This document shows positions 21,963 to 31,983 of a stretch of 62,832 nt of DNA, one piece after another. Source of the stretch: Symbiodinium natans (taxonomy: Eukaryota; Sar; Dinophyceae; Suessiales; Symbiodiniaceae); the NCBI GenBank assembly GCA_905221605.1, contig CAJNDS010002690.1, positions 881,031 to 943,862 of the forward strand. The letters run 5' to 3'. Under the pieces are notes generated by a model. The model saw only the letters and a program-made list of their open reading frames with translations. It was not told the origin of the DNA and searched no databases. How positions within the stretch are numbered: position 1 is the stretch's first letter; each line of letters starts with the position of its first letter. The translations under genes were made by a program, and so were the position numbers.

Positions 21963-22751
21963 GTTTAGGGTTTTGGGTTTTGGGGTTTGGGTTTGGGGTT
22001 TAGGTGCTTGAAGCCCGAAACCCTGATTCACGGCATTAGACCTTAAAACCCTCAGGCTAAGGCGGTCACAGCAAGCAAACAAATTGGCCTTCACCTGTTC
22101 AGGTCGCTGTGTAAAACAAGCCTTTTTCGTTTGTTCCATGTCGGCGGCCGCAACAGCAAGATGCCAAGCCCCCATACCCCGAAAAGCCAGAAACTCCAAC
22201 CCCCCGAATTCAAACCCAAACCCTAAATCCTAACCCTAAACCCTGAATCCTAATCCCTAGCATTCTTAAACCGCGATGGGGGAGGGGCGAAGCAAAACGC
22301 AAAACTCGGGTTGAGGGATTTGGGCTTATAAGGTTTTAGAACCCAGAATTTAGGGTTTAGGGTGCCCTTGCTTTTGTTTGTTTTTTTTTTTTTTGGGGGG
22401 GGGGGGGGGGGATTGGGGTCGGTAGAGTTAGGATTTAGGGTTTGTGGTTTTAGGGCTTTAGGATTTTAGGGTTTAGGGTTTAGTCTCTGTATGATTTGAG
22501 GAATATACGTCCTCGATCAAGCTGTTTTGGACGATCTGGCGCGCTTCAAGCCACCCTAAACCCCCTAAACCCCCTAAACCCCCTAAGCGTTGGCATGTTC
22601 CCCTTATACTAACAGTCCTTAGTAGGGATCATAATAAGGGGTACTAATCCCTATTTAGTATAAGGGGGAACATCCCAATCTGAACGTCTATAAGCCCTAC
22701 AGCCCAACGCAGCAAAACCCAGAGTGCTTGGGGCTGTCGGGTTTGTTGTAG
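21963..22751. other. No gene seen
   Basis: Unique sequence with scattered TTTAGGG, a T13G18 tract at 22379-22410, CCCCTAAA units at 22556-22585 and a palindromic element. A 116-codon minus ORF is not convincing. Confidence 0.5.
22595..22673. mobile_element. Palindromic element, family D
   Basis: Ends ATGTTCCCCTTATACTAA and TTAGTATAAGGGGGAACAT are inverted repeats with a one-base indel. 79 bases. A half copy (CATTAAGGGGGAGCATCCCAAG) lies near 33335. Confidence 0.7.
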
Positions 22752-22946
22752 TCAATTTCGTGTGAGGACGCTGGGTGCAAGCGCATCTATGGCGAGGCCT
22801 ATGGGACTGAAACCTCAGGAAGGCCAAACCTTTCCTCCCAGCTTGCGACTGCACCTCGCGTGGTCCCCGCAAAGCCCGGCAGCCTCCCAAGTGGCGAGCG
22901 TCCAAGCCACGATCCCGAAGCGGCTTCCCTCCTGCAGTTCCGCTGA
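22752..22946 (+). CDS. Exon encoding Cys/Gly/Pro-rich segment
   Basis: After acceptor TTGTTGTAG the frame reads SISCEDAGCKRIYGEAYGTE, continues TSGRPNLSSQLATAPRVVPA, then KPGSLPSGERPSHDPEAASL and stops. The 65-codon frame has no repeat content and looks like a real 3' exon or surface loop. Another frame here is open and longer but less protein-like. Family unknown. Confidence 0.5.
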   Translation, partial: SISCEDAGCKRIYGEAYGTETSGRPNLSSQLATAPRVVPAKPGSLPSGERPSHDPEAASLLQFR

Positions 22947-23169
22947 AGCTGTGCCTGGTCTGAGCCCTAAACCTATAAACCCCCTAAACATCTGCACCCC
23001 CCCCCCCCCCAAAAGCTGCCCCCAAAACCCACATGCCTCCAATATCCCTAGCCCAAACCCTAAACCCCGAACCCTAAGCCCTAAACCCCAAACCCTAAAC
23101 CTCCCTAAACCCTAAACCCTAAACTCTAAACCCCGAAACCCCTACCCCCTAAACCCCAAATCGCCTGAG

Positions 23170-23253
23170 GCCGCACCGGTGGCCCAAAGTGGTCGCCTTC
23201 GTCCTCTTTGGAGTGGGGGCCGCGGCCGCCGGGGCGTGGCCGGAGACTCAAGG
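23170..23253 (+). CDS. Transmembrane-type exon
   Basis: Between CCTGAG and GTTTCGGG the frame reads RPHRWPKVVAFVLFGVGAAA then AGAWPETQ, a plausible membrane helix preceded by basic residues. The donor is again the first GT of a telomere-variant array. Confidence 0.42.
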
Positions 23254-23459
23254 GTTTCGGGTCTAGGGTTTCGGGTTCAGGGTGTCGGGTTTAGGGTTTA
23301 GGGTTAGTTGTTTTGGCGTGCTTTTTGCGTTTTGTTCTTTGTTGGGTTCGGGGTTTAGTTGGGTGAGGGGGGTCCTTGTTTGTTCTGTACATGTGCTTCG
23401 GGTTTGAATTTAGAGGGGCCGTAAACCCTAAACGAAACCCTAAACCCCAAACCCAGCTT

Positions 23460-23800
23460 GGCCGAGACAGATGTGTCGGTAGTTGCGTCTCGAATCTCGA
23501 ACTGTGTTGAAGTTACGTGGCTCATGGGAGTTCATCGAGGTTCGATGGTTGCCTGTGCTTTTCCAATCGTTCCAAGCGTGTCAGGAAAGCCCAGGGTCTG
23601 CGCATGTGCGTTTGGCCGGGTGCTCCAAAGCGGCGATGGCGCCGCTAACACGAAACAAGTCAGAGCACTGTGGTTGCCGCCCTTCGCCGGATCGGATCGA
23701 AGCTTAGTCACGGCGTCTTCTCCTCAAAAAGAGGAGAAAAAGCGCAAGGAGGGCGAGACCCGGCTTGGGCCCCAACCCATGGGCAGTCCTATGACAGTGG
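23460..23800 (+). CDS. Possible exon, unresolved frame
   Basis: Non-repetitive GC-rich stretch open in two + frames; one ends in a charged run SPQKEEKKRKEGETRLGPQP. I cannot decide the frame or the edges. Possibly more than one exon. Confidence 0.3.
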
Positions 23801-24101
23801 AAGCAAAAGGGTTTAGGGTCCAGGGCAAGAATATGAGACGGCATCCATTGTATGGCAATATACAGTAAACTGTAGAGGCGCCTTATGTCTTGTTTTTCTT
23901 CCTATGGCTTGAAAGCGGAATCAAACACCAATCACCAAGAGAGCGGAGCCACGAATAAAGTTCCAGGTCAACCCGAAAGACCCAAAGCCCTAAACCCGAA
24001 AAACCCTAAACCCTAAACCTTAAACCCCAAAACCAAACCCCAAACCCCAAACCCCAAACCCCAAACCCCAAACCCCAAACCCAAACCCCAAGACCCCAAA
24101 G

Positions 24102-24195
24102 GCCTTTGGCCCTTCAAGACCAGCTGCCGTTGGCGCTGGCCGCCCTGGCTCCTGGGTCCCATTGGGAAGCGGAGTGTCTCAGGAAGCTTTTCCGC
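24102..24195 (+). CDS. Exon-like island
   Basis: Follows a TTTGGGG-type (CCCCAAA) array. Reads PLALQDQLPLALAALAPGSH then WEAECLRKLFR before a GTGTTA donor. Helical, leucine/alanine-rich. Family unknown. Confidence 0.42.
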
Positions 24196-24204
24196 GTGTT
24201 ATTT

Positions 24205-24445
24205 GCTGTTGTTGTGGTTTTTTTGTTCTTATGATTCTTATGATTCTTATGACTCTTATTATTCTTACTATTCTTTTGATTCTTGTGATTCTTATGATTC
24301 TTATGATTCTTCTTATTGTTATTACTCTTTATCTTTTTCTTTTTATTCTTGTTATTCTTATTTTCTTATTATTCTTATCATTCTTCTTCTTATTATTCAT
24401 AATACTCTCATTCTTCTTACTATTCTTATTATTCTTATTTCAGGG
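24205..24445 (+). repeat. TTCTTATGA / TTCTTATTA microsatellite
   Basis: About 25 units of 6-9 bases (TTCTTATGA and TTCTTATTA). ORFs of Leu/Ile/Met or Ser/Tyr/Asp here are repeat artefacts. Confidence 0.9.
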
Positions 24446-25295
24446 CTTCGGGTGTTTAAGGATGTTGTGCGCACTTCATGCCTGACTTCAGGCCGCCTGC
24501 AGGGCCCTAAGCCCAGTTTACCGTTCCAAAAGTAGAGCCCCGAAATAGTACCTGTGCTACTATTGGGTTTAGGGTTTAGGGTTTAGGGTTTAGGGTTTAG
24601 GGTTTAGGGTGTAGGGTGTAGGGTTTAGGGTTTAGGGTTTAGGGTTTAGGGTTTAGGGACCCTTAAGGGGATCCTCTAAGGGGTTTGGGCAAGCTTAGGG
24701 GACAGATCGCAGAGCCTAAACCTCTGGATGCCGCAATCCGAAGCTTGTTTAGAACCCTAACACCCAAAACCCAAAACCCCAGAGCCGAGACCCGAACCCC
24801 TAGGGTTTTTCAGCGCAAGCTCTTAGTGCCCTACACTACGCAGTGAGGACCTTGGGATATTTCATCCGTTTCCCCTTTGCGGGATTTTCCGGATCTTGCT
24901 GAAGATTTTTCTTAGGGTTCAGGGTTTAGGGTTTAGGGTTTAGGGTTTCAAGGGCTATATCCATTGCTTGTAGACTCCTTAGGAACCCCTCAAGGGTTTA
25001 GGGTTTAAGGTTTAGGGTTTAGGGTTTAGGGGTTAGGGGTTAGGGGTTAGGCGGGTTTAGGGGGGTTTAGGGGGTCTGGGTTTGCATCGCTTAATTACTA
25101 CCAACCGGCTGTTCGGAAGCTTTGTGCATGCCGGGGTCTGAGGTTCAGGTTTAAGGTAGTTAGGGTATCGGGCTCCTTGCAACTAGATGATTCCTGGGTT
25201 GCAGGGTTCAAGAAACCTGAGCCTCAACCCCACAAGCCTCAAAGGCCCTTAAGCCACCAAAGTCATGAGCCTAAACCGCTCCAACCGCCTTACAG
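24446..25295. repeat. Telomere-type mosaic, zone 4
   Basis: TTTAGGG blocks at 24565-24660, 24915-24945 and 25000-25075, unique sequence between. No exon supported until 25296. Confidence 0.75.
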
Positions 25296-25427
25296 GTCGC
25301 CCCACTGCTGTTGGGCCCCATTGCTGCGACGAAGCCTTCCACAACCCCGGATTTCCTGGACTTTCTCGTTCCCGCGATGCCGCTGGTGCCGCTCCCAAGG
25401 GACTACCTGGAGGGTTGGGGGACTTAG
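25296..25427 (+). CDS. Exon ending inside a palindromic element
   Basis: Acceptor CCTTACAG, then VAPLLLGPIAATKPSTTPDF and LDFLVPAMPLVPLPRDYLEG WGT with TAG. Proline/leucine-rich, clearly protein-like. The last seven codons and the stop lie in the left terminal repeat of the family-E element at 25406, so the true C-terminus may have been replaced by the insertion, or a donor lies just before it. Confidence 0.5.
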   Translation, partial: VAPLLLGPIAATKPSTTPDFLDFLVPAMPLVPLPRDYLEGWGT

Positions 25428-25537
25428 TAAGTAGACGGTAAGTAGACTGAAAAGTTGCCTAGAAGGGACCCTAGTTGGAGTTATCCTACTCATAACTCCA
25501 TTAGATAACTACTTACTAAGTCCTCCGACCCTCCAAG
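25406..25537. mobile_element. Palindromic element, family E
   Basis: Inverted ends of 29 bases with three mismatches: left CCTGGAGGGTTGGGGGACTT, right AAGTCCTCCGACCCTCCAAG, each with TAGTAAGTAG next to it. 132 bases, non-coding. Confidence 0.72.
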
Positions 25538-25745
25538 TATAGAATCTTAAGGGCTTGGGGGGTTGATTGCGCTTTGGGGCTTTTAGCTGGGTCCCTGACC
25601 ACACCTTTTCTTAAACTTCTTTGTTGCATTGGGCGGCCCTTGTGGTCCGCGGCCACTCAGGGACACAGTTGGGGGGGTTGATAGGAATTTCTGAGCTTTG
25701 GGGATGTAGGGTTGATTGCGTTCTGGGTACCTATTATTGCTACAG

Positions 25746-25870
25746 ACCCCAAACCCCAAACCCCAAACCCCAAACCCCAAACCCCAAACCCCAAACCCCA
25801 AACCCCAAACCCCAAACCCTAAACCCCAAACCCTAAACCCTAAACCCTAAACCCTAAACCCTAAACCCAA
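25746..25870 (+). repeat. CCCCAAA (TTTGGGG) array passing into CCCTAAA
   Basis: About ten uniform CCCCAAA units, then CCCTAAA units in the same orientation. Another CCCCAAA block lies at 24026-24080. Confidence 0.9.
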
Positions 25871-25929
25871 AGAAGGCATACTTATACCTAAAAAGCATAT
25901 CCCTTTTGTTTCCGGGGTCTACTCCAGTG

Positions 25930-26038
25930 CCCTAAGGGTCCATGTACCATATTAGTACATACTTGGGCCCAAAAGTCCCTAAATAGGAGGTACTTTAAGG
26001 CCCAAGTATTCCCTATTTAGGTACATGGACCCTTAGGG
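25930..26038. mobile_element. Palindromic element, family B (intact)
   Basis: Perfect 19-base inverted ends: CCCTAAGGGTCCATGTACC and GGTACATGGACCCTTAGGG. 109 bases. Other copies: 6639, 36090, probable remnants at 5519 and 13170. Confidence 0.78.
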
Positions 26039-26388
26039 GTGTAGGGATTGGGTTTGGGCAGCTTAGGAAGATTAGGGGCATCGAGGCCAGGGTTTTTCTT
26101 TTTGTTTGGGGTTGGGGGGTGTAGGGTTTAGGGTTTAGGGTTTAGGGTTTAGGGTTTGGGGGTCAGTGAAGCGTTTCTAGGACCTGTTGATCTGCAGGCT
26201 CATGGTGTGGGGCTTACCTTCATCCCCCTTGGGAATCATTTTTTGTTTTTGTTTATATAAAACCCAAGAGGATATTAAACACATTATGTTTATTAAGGTT
26301 CTAAGGGGTTTATAGGAATATTCCCCGTGCAATGTACCTTTTGCGTGTGGCAGGAGTTGAGGGTTTATGGGGTTTTCGGGTGCTTGGT

Positions 26389-26488
26389 AGCCCAGTGGTA
26401 CCCTTTTCCCTTTTTTGGGGTTCAAGGTTTCCTTATAAAGTAACCAACCCAAAAAAGGGTGCCCTTATCATAATATGGTTGCTGGGCT
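26389..26488. mobile_element. Palindromic element, family G
   Basis: Ends AGCCCAG and CTGGGCT; inner arms GGTACCCTTTTCCC and AAAAAAGGGTGCCC; right flank TTATCATAATATGG conserved in other copies at 31881 and 33889. About 100 bases, no coding capacity. Confidence 0.72.
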
Positions 26489-26552
26489 TTGATGGTTGGA
26501 ATTTGGAATTTCACTATGTTTTGGTACGCAATTTGGAGGGTTTGGGGATTAG

Positions 26553-26600
26553 GGTTGGGACCTTGCATTCATGTGGACGATGCAGACCTCTTGGCTCCGA
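26553..26600 (+). CDS. Short internal exon
   Basis: Acceptor GGATTAG, donor GTAAGG. Reads LGPCIHVDDADLLAP plus partial codons. Good consensus donor; only 48 bases. Family unknown. Confidence 0.4.
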
Positions 26601-26975
26601 GTAAGGCTCAGGGTTTAGGGTTTAGGGTTGAGGGTTTAGGGTGTAAGGTTAGGGGTGGGGGGGGGGGGGGTGTAGTGTAGAGGGGGGTAGTAGGGAAACC
26701 CATGAAGGAAGGTTCAGGGTTTAGGGTTGAGGGTATGTTCGGTCTTCCCATCTGTGGCCATACAATTGAGAACCCTCAGTTGTAGTTCCTTGGGGGATAC
26801 CTGAGTTGCTTTTGATTGTCTGCAAACAACAAACTTCGCCTAAACCCTAAACGCCAAACCCTAAACCCAAGAAACGAAAGGATGTTTCGTCTTTTGTTGT
26901 GCAAGCCATAAACACAATCTAAACCCTAAACCCTAGAGACAGGTCAAAAAAAGGCGGAACTAGAATTGAGAGTCT

Positions 26976-27062
26976 ATGCACCGCACACAGGTGCTCTTCG
27001 TCGTCGAAGGCTACGTGGAACCGCATGGCAAGGACGTAGCAGGGTTCAGCTTTACGGTTTAG
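26976..27062 (+). CDS. Exon-like ORF with telomeric donor
   Basis: ATG frame MHRTQVLFVVEGYVEPHGKD then VAGFSFT; either stops at TAG inside TTTAGGG or splices at ACG|GTTTAGG in phase 0. Beta-strand-like alternation, no low complexity. Family unknown. Confidence 0.42.
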   Translation: MHRTQVLFVVEGYVEPHGKDVAGFSFTV

Positions 27063-27101
27063 GGTCTAGAGTTTACCCAGAGGCGCTACTCATAATACAT
27101 C

Positions 27102-27134
<33 letters not shown>

Positions 27135-27960
27135 ATGTGTATGTTCATGGAATTTTAAATGCCCCGGTCACCATACCATATCTAGGATGAGCTTAAGTAG
27201 CCTTAACCCTAAACCCTCAGCCCTGAACCCTAAACCCTAAACCCTAAATCATAACCCCTACGGGACAAAAAGCTCATGGACACTGATTGGTAGTCAGCCC
27301 TCACATTCTCAGATAGGCAGCTCTCTCTTCAACGATTGTGTGTATTTGGGTTCCCTACATTTACGGGTTCCTAATCCCCAAGCCATAGACCCTAAAACCC
27401 TAAAAGCCCTAGACCCTTATATCCCAAAGCCCCTTAATCACTTAACCCTAAACCCCTAGAAAATAGGAGAGCTTCCCTCCATCCCCAAAGCCCCAACACC
27501 CTAACACCTAACACCCTAAGTCCTTAGAAACTTGGAGAGCTCCCCCCCCCCCCCCAAGATTGATAACCGGATACGTTTTTTTTTTTTTTTTTCCGACTTG
27601 CCTACACAATAGTATCCAGTTGCCAAAAAGACTATCATGATTATGATTAATATTATGATTCTTATGAGTAGTAGTATTATTAGGACTCTTGTTCAAACAT
27701 ATTATCAATAGTTTATCTTCTGCTTCCCCCACTTCTCCACCCATTATAGGGTTCTTAAGGCAGGGGGGTTTCCAAGGGGGGTGGGTACCTCAGGAAACTT
27801 AGTGAAGCTTGGGGCACCTTCGGGAGTAGTAGGGAGTATTGGGAAACTTGGTTTATACACACCCCTTGCACCCCCCTCCCTTCAGAACCCCTTTGTCCCC
27901 CTAAACCCGAAACCCTAAACCCTAAACCCTAAACCCTAAACCCTAAACCCTAAACCCCCC
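27063..27960. other. No gene seen
   Basis: (TA)n(TG)n at 27103-27140, CCCTAAA remnants, C16 and T17 homopolymers near 27545 and 27577, unique sequence 27600-27900, then a CCCTAAA array. The 78-codon minus ORF is not convincing. Confidence 0.5.
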
Positions 27961-28062
27961 AAGCCCTCCCTTAAGAACACTATACCTCCAGATTCGGCTC
28001 CACGGCCGGAGGACCTGACCAGCTCCGACTTCCTCGCGCGCGCCTCCGCCATGATTTTGGGG
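27961..28062 (+). CDS. Exon-like island
   Basis: Reads KPSLKNTIPPDSAPRPEDLT then SSDFLARASAMIL before a G-run. Typical soluble-protein composition; edges approximate; family unknown. Confidence 0.42.
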
Positions 28063-28494
28063 GGGGTTCAGGGTTTTCGGGATTCAGGGTTTGAGGGGTT
28101 TGAGGGGTTTAGGGTTTAGGGTTTAGGGTTTAGGGTTTAGGGTTTAGGGTTTAGGATTGATTGCTTTGGGTTCAGGGCTGAAGTTTGGGAAGTTTTTTTT
28201 TGTTTTTTTTTTTTTATTTTTTTTTTTGGGGGGGGGGCTTACCTGAGGCTCTGCGACTCTTCTTGCGCAGAAAGACCCAACGACCATGCTCGACACTGCT
28301 CTTTTGGGTTTTTGGGTTTAGGGTTTGACCCCCGGGGTTAGGGCAAAGTTGGAGGGATATTGGGAGGGACCCCCCAAAAGGAAGGCTTAGTCCTCCCTAC
28401 CCTATACATGGCGTGAACGATTTCCCGGAAGACAGGACATGAGACCTTCATTCAGTCTGCCAGCATGCTTGACGTATCTTCACCAGTTTTAATT
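28063..28494. repeat. TTTAGGG block and homopolymer tracts
   Basis: TTTAGGG units to 28150, T-rich tract followed by G11 at 28194-28237, then unique sequence without a supported exon. Confidence 0.7.
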
Positions 28495-28651
28495 CTACTT
28501 GAAGGTTCATGGTACTTGCTAAACAATTATAACTGGGCTTATAACCCTACTTATAATTGGGATAACCCCTATAAGGCCCTTGAGGGGTATCATAAGTAGG
28601 GTTATAAGTACAGTTATGATTGGTTAGTAAGTACCATGAACCTTCAAGTAG
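28495..28651. mobile_element. Palindromic element, family A (intact)
   Basis: Perfect 23-base inverted ends beginning CTACTTGAAGGTTCATGG; interior arms TAACTGGGCTTATAACCCTA against TAGGGTTATAAGTACAGTTA. 157 bases, non-coding. An exon-like frame begins 15 bases after it. Confidence 0.82.
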
Positions 28652-28665
28652 GGATGTCATCCTAG

Positions 28666-28844
28666 GAGGTCCAGGCTCCATTTCAGAATCGTTCGAGACT
28701 GCGTTTCACCGGCTGCGTCGCAGGAAGAGCGCGGAGACCCCAAAAACCTCCGCACCCCCGACAAAACTGCAACCAACCAGAATCAAACTAAGAGCCCCAA
28801 CAAGCCCTACTAGCAAGAAGAACCACCTGAACCCTGAACCCTAA
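28666..28844 (+). CDS. Basic Ser/Pro/Lys-rich exon
   Basis: After acceptor CATCCTAG: GPGSISESFETAFHRLRRRK then SAETPKTSAPPTKLQPTRIK and a basic tail; stop from the first CCCTAA unit. Resembles a disordered basic C-terminus. Family unknown. Confidence 0.42.
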
Positions 28845-28919
28845 GCCCTAAGCCCTAAACCCTAAACCCTAAACCCTAAACCCTAATTAGACCCTAAACC
28901 CGAAACCCTACCCAACAAG

Positions 28920-29039
28920 CAGAGAGAAGTCCTAGGCTGCCTGGGGCTCCTCTTCTACTCCGCGGCCACCGCCGCGGTGGTGTCCGCCGCTGTGCGGGGC
29001 CTCTGGGAGGCTCCCGAGTTGCTTCGGAGGGTTTTGTAA
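28920..29039 (+). CDS. C-terminal transmembrane exon
   Basis: After acceptor CAACAAG: QREVLGCLGLLFYSAATAAV then VSAAVRGLWEAPELLRRVL and TAA. A clear membrane helix of about 20 residues close to the C-terminus. It may belong with the exon at 28666. Family unknown. Confidence 0.5.
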   Translation, partial: QREVLGCLGLLFYSAATAAVVSAAVRGLWEAPELLRRVL

Positions 29040-29242
29040 ACTCAGGTGCAGGGTTTAGGGTTTACGGTTTAGGGTTTCGGGTTTCGGGTTTCTGGTTTCG
29101 GGCTTCGCGTTTGGGGTTTGGGGGGTTTGGGGTTTAGGATTTCGGGTTTAGGGTTCAGGGTTTGGGGGTTTGGGGTTTAGGAAGGGCCTCCAGAATTGAG
29201 GGTTTGGGGAGAGCCCAAAGTCAAAAAGGTTTCTAGCCACGC

Positions 29243-29320
29243 ATGGTGTCCGTCCATTTCTACTCGTACTTCGGGTGGCCCTCCCTGGCATCTTCCTTCA
29301 AAGCACAAGTAACCCGACAC
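29243..29320 (+). CDS. Exon-like island
   Basis: ATG frame MVSVHFYSYFGWPSLASSFK then AQVTR before CCCTAAA units. Aromatic-rich. Low support. Confidence 0.32.
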
Positions 29321-29374
29321 CCGACACCCTAAACCCTAAACCCTGAACCCTAAACCCTCCGTCCGAAACTGCAG

Positions 29375-29431
29375 GTGCTGGTTTTCTGGCACCTCCCAGG
29401 GCGCGTGAAGGCGCTGGAGGCGCAACGGGCA
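29375..29431 (+). CDS. Short exon
   Basis: Acceptor AAACTGCAG; reads VLVFWHLPGRVKALEAQRA. A donor could be the following GGTTGAGG. Left flank is a CCCTAAA array. Confidence 0.38.
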
Positions 29432-30303
29432 GGGTTGAGGATTTTGAGGGCTGATGGTTTGAGATTTGGGGCCTATCATGGCGCTTCACACTAATCCCTA
29501 ATCAAACGTTGTGCATTGAGGTGTGGGGTAAGTACTTGGGTCCAGCGGGCAACATTCTACGTATACCAAGCTCTAATTTGGACGGTGACCCTACAAGGTG
29601 TAGGGCATGCGGTTTAGGGCTTGATTTTGGGATTTGGGGTACAAGATTGCTAGATCAACTTGGAACCTCTACATCCCAAGCGCTAAAGTCGCTAAGGAGG
29701 ATAAGCCTTGTTTTGCGGTTTAAGGTTAGAACCTGAAGACCTCAACTCCCAAACCTAAACCCTGAACCCCCACAGCCCCAAAAGCCCCAAACGCCCCCCG
29801 AACCCTGGAAATATAGAGCCCTCTAAACCACATAAACCTAAACCCTCATGAGCAGCCCTACAACCCCCTTAAACCCTACAAATCCTACGAGCCCGATAAA
29901 CCCTATAACCACAATTCATAACCCTACAAGCGCTGCAAGACCTTTAATTCTAAAAGGCCCTATAAACCCTACAAACCCTAAATGCACTACAGCCCTATAA
30001 CCCTATACGCCCCAAAGCCTTACAAACCCTACAAACCATCACTAAAGCCATATAAACCTTCTATAAACCTTTTATACCCCTTTGTAAACCTTCAACAAAC
30101 CCGATTATAAGCCCTCTATAAACCTTTTATAAGCCCTTTCTCAACCCTCTCTAAACCCTTTACAAACCCTCTATAAGGCCTCTACAAACCTAAAGTAAGC
30201 CCTCTATAGCCCTAAACCCTAAACCCTAAACCCTAAACCCTAAACCCTAAACCCTAAACCCTAAACCCTAAACCTATAGCCATCAGCTCGAAACCTTCCA
30301 CAG
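29432..30303. repeat. Degenerate CCCTATAAA-like zone
   Basis: Unique to about 29740, then a long degenerate zone of CCCTAAA, CCCTACAAA and CCCTATAAA words to 30275. A 75-codon + ORF at 29509 has no recognisable feature. Confidence 0.75.
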
Positions 30304-30369
30304 GCGCTCCTGGCACAGGAGCGGGCCGCACGCTCGAACCCCAGAAAGCGCGTATCTGCCCTTTTGAGG
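30304..30369 (+). CDS. 22-codon exon with telomeric donor
   Basis: Acceptor CTTCCACAG, donor AGG|GTTTAGGG; 66 bases, phase 0 at both ends. Reads ALLAQERAARSNPRKRVSAL LR. The downstream intron starts as a TTTAGGG array of about 13 units. Confidence 0.48.
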
Positions 30370-30519
30370 GTTTAGGGTTTAGGGTTTAGGGTTTAGGGTT
30401 TAGGGTTTAGGGTTTAGGGTTTAGGGTTTAGGGTTTAGGGTTTAGGGTTTAATGTTAAGGTCGCTTTAATAACCCCCCCCCCCCCCGGATTTGTTCCGGC
30501 GCTGGGTCCAAACAAACTT

Positions 30520-30930
30520 TGAAAGGGGTCGGGGTGGTAATAGTAAGTAGCCAAAGAGGCTTGCTGATGGAAGAGAGTCCCAGACCGGCATCGCCCCGTT
30601 CGCCGGACTTTATTAATGTCACCCTTTATTATTACGATTTCGAGGCCTCGTGGGGGGTAGCCTTGGCGGATTTGTTCGGGAGCTGTTTTTTAGAAGGATT
30701 TTAAGAAGAAATCGATGCTTTTCGGTCAGCCACGAAGATCAGGATTTCTGAGCCTGGAGCGGGTTCAAGAGATCGGCAAAATGAAGCTGGGCTGCCCCAC
30801 ATTGGGCTCGGTCTGGATTGCTGTCAGTAAGTAGCCAAAGAGTGAAAAGAGGAGTACTCTCGGAAGCACATTTGGGAAATTCTCCCGGAAAAGTTTCCAC
30901 TATTACCACCCGTTTTTTGATTACGACCCC
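30520..30930. repeat. Direct and inverted repeat cluster
   Basis: AGTAAGTAGCCAAAGAG occurs at about 30541 and 30826; GGGGTGGTAATAG at 30529 faces CTATTACCACCCG at 30900; CCGGAAAAGTTTCCACTATT at 30887 recurs with three changes at 31013. Looks like a nested palindromic element. Confidence 0.5.
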
Positions 30931-30969
30931 CCTCAAAATGGGGTTTAGGGTTCGGGGCAGCCTAACATA

Positions 30970-31212
30970 ATGGAAACTGTTCATGAAACAAACTTTTGGG
31001 CAAAAATCCCGGCCGGAAAAGTTGCCACTATTGACACCCGTATTATAAAGGTGACCTTAACATTAGGGTTTAGGCCAACAAGTCGCAGACAAGCGCCAAC
31101 AATTCGTGGACAAGCACCGCCAGGGACATTTGTCCCGGGGACCCCGGGACAACCTGTGCCGGGGAGGGCAGGACAACCCATCCCGGAAGAGACGCAGCCC
31201 GTATTGCGTTAA
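30970..31212 (+). CDS. 80-residue ORF, Pro/Gly-rich
   Basis: ATG frame beginning METVHETNFWAKIPAGKVAT with a C-terminal half of PGT/GQP repeats ending ...PIPEETQPVLR. Its first half overlaps the repeat cluster, so it may be an element-derived ORF rather than a gene. Confidence 0.3.
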   Translation: METVHETNFWAKIPAGKVATIDTRIIKVTLTLGFRPTSRRQAPTIRGQAPPGTFVPGTPGQPVPGRAGQPIPEETQPVLR

Positions 31213-31713
31213 TTAAAACGAGATGCAAAACATTTCATAATGTTATGGGTTCCAATGGGAGGGCGGTCGATATTCGATACCTGAGTAAGGAACCTGGCTA
31301 GTGGATGCTTGAACCCTAAACCCCAAACCCTGAAACCCCAAACCCTGAAACCCCAAACCCTAACCCTTAAATCCCAAACCCCAAACCCTCAGAAGCCCCT
31401 AAACCCTAAACCCCAAACCCTGAATCCCAAACCCCAAACCCTCAAAAGCCCCTAAACCCTAAACCCCTAAACCCTAAACCCCAAACCCAGAACCCCAAAC
31501 CCTAAATCCCAAACCCCAAACCCTCAAAAGCCCCTAAACCCTCAACCGTATAAAACCCAAACCCTCAACCCTCACTTAACCCTAAACCCTAAACCCTGAA
31601 CCATAAACCCCAAAAGCCCCTAAACCCTCAACCGTATAAACCCCAAACCCTCAACCCTCACTTAACCCTAAACCCGAAACCCTAACCCTAACCCCCAAAA
31701 GCCCTCCTCTAAG
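31213..31713 (+). repeat. Higher-order CCCTAAA/CCCCAAA repeat
   Basis: 31310-31690 repeats a composite unit of about 60-70 bases (CCCTAAACCCCAAACCCTGAA ... CTCAAAAGCCCCTAAACCCT split here over units) several times: a higher-order structure built on degenerate heptamers. Confidence 0.65.
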
Positions 31714-31781
31714 GCCTGGAGGCGGAGGCGGAGCTGGCGCAGATGCGAAGAGCGACAGAAAAGTTACACTTGGTATTCCGG
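31714..31781 (+). CDS. Coiled-coil-like exon with telomeric donor
   Basis: Acceptor CCTCTAAG, donor CGG|GTTTAGGG. Reads LEAEAELAQMRRATEKLHLV FR, a short charged helix. Flanked on both sides by telomere-type arrays. Confidence 0.48.
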
Positions 31782-31880
31782 GTTTAGGGTTTAGGGTTTA
31801 GGGTTTAGGGTATAGGGTTAGGGTTTAGGGTTCAGGGTTCCGGGTTTAGGGTTTAGGGCTTGGGGTTTAGGGTTTAGGGT

Positions 31881-31983
31881 TGCCCAGTGGTACCCTTTGC
31901 CCTTTTTTGTTTGTTTCTGCGCTCCCGCAGTAACCAGCTTTCAAAAGGGTGCCCCCCCATTGTAATAATATGGTTTCTGGACT
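31881..31983. mobile_element. Palindromic element, family G (second copy)
   Basis: TGCCCAGTGGTACCCTTTGC ... AAAAGGGTGCCC ... AATAATATGGTTTCTGGACT; it directly follows a TTTAGGG block. Confidence 0.62.

Noticed and set aside
24162-24535. Hydrophobic ORF resembling a membrane protein
   Set aside because: Translation of the TTCTTATGA microsatellite.
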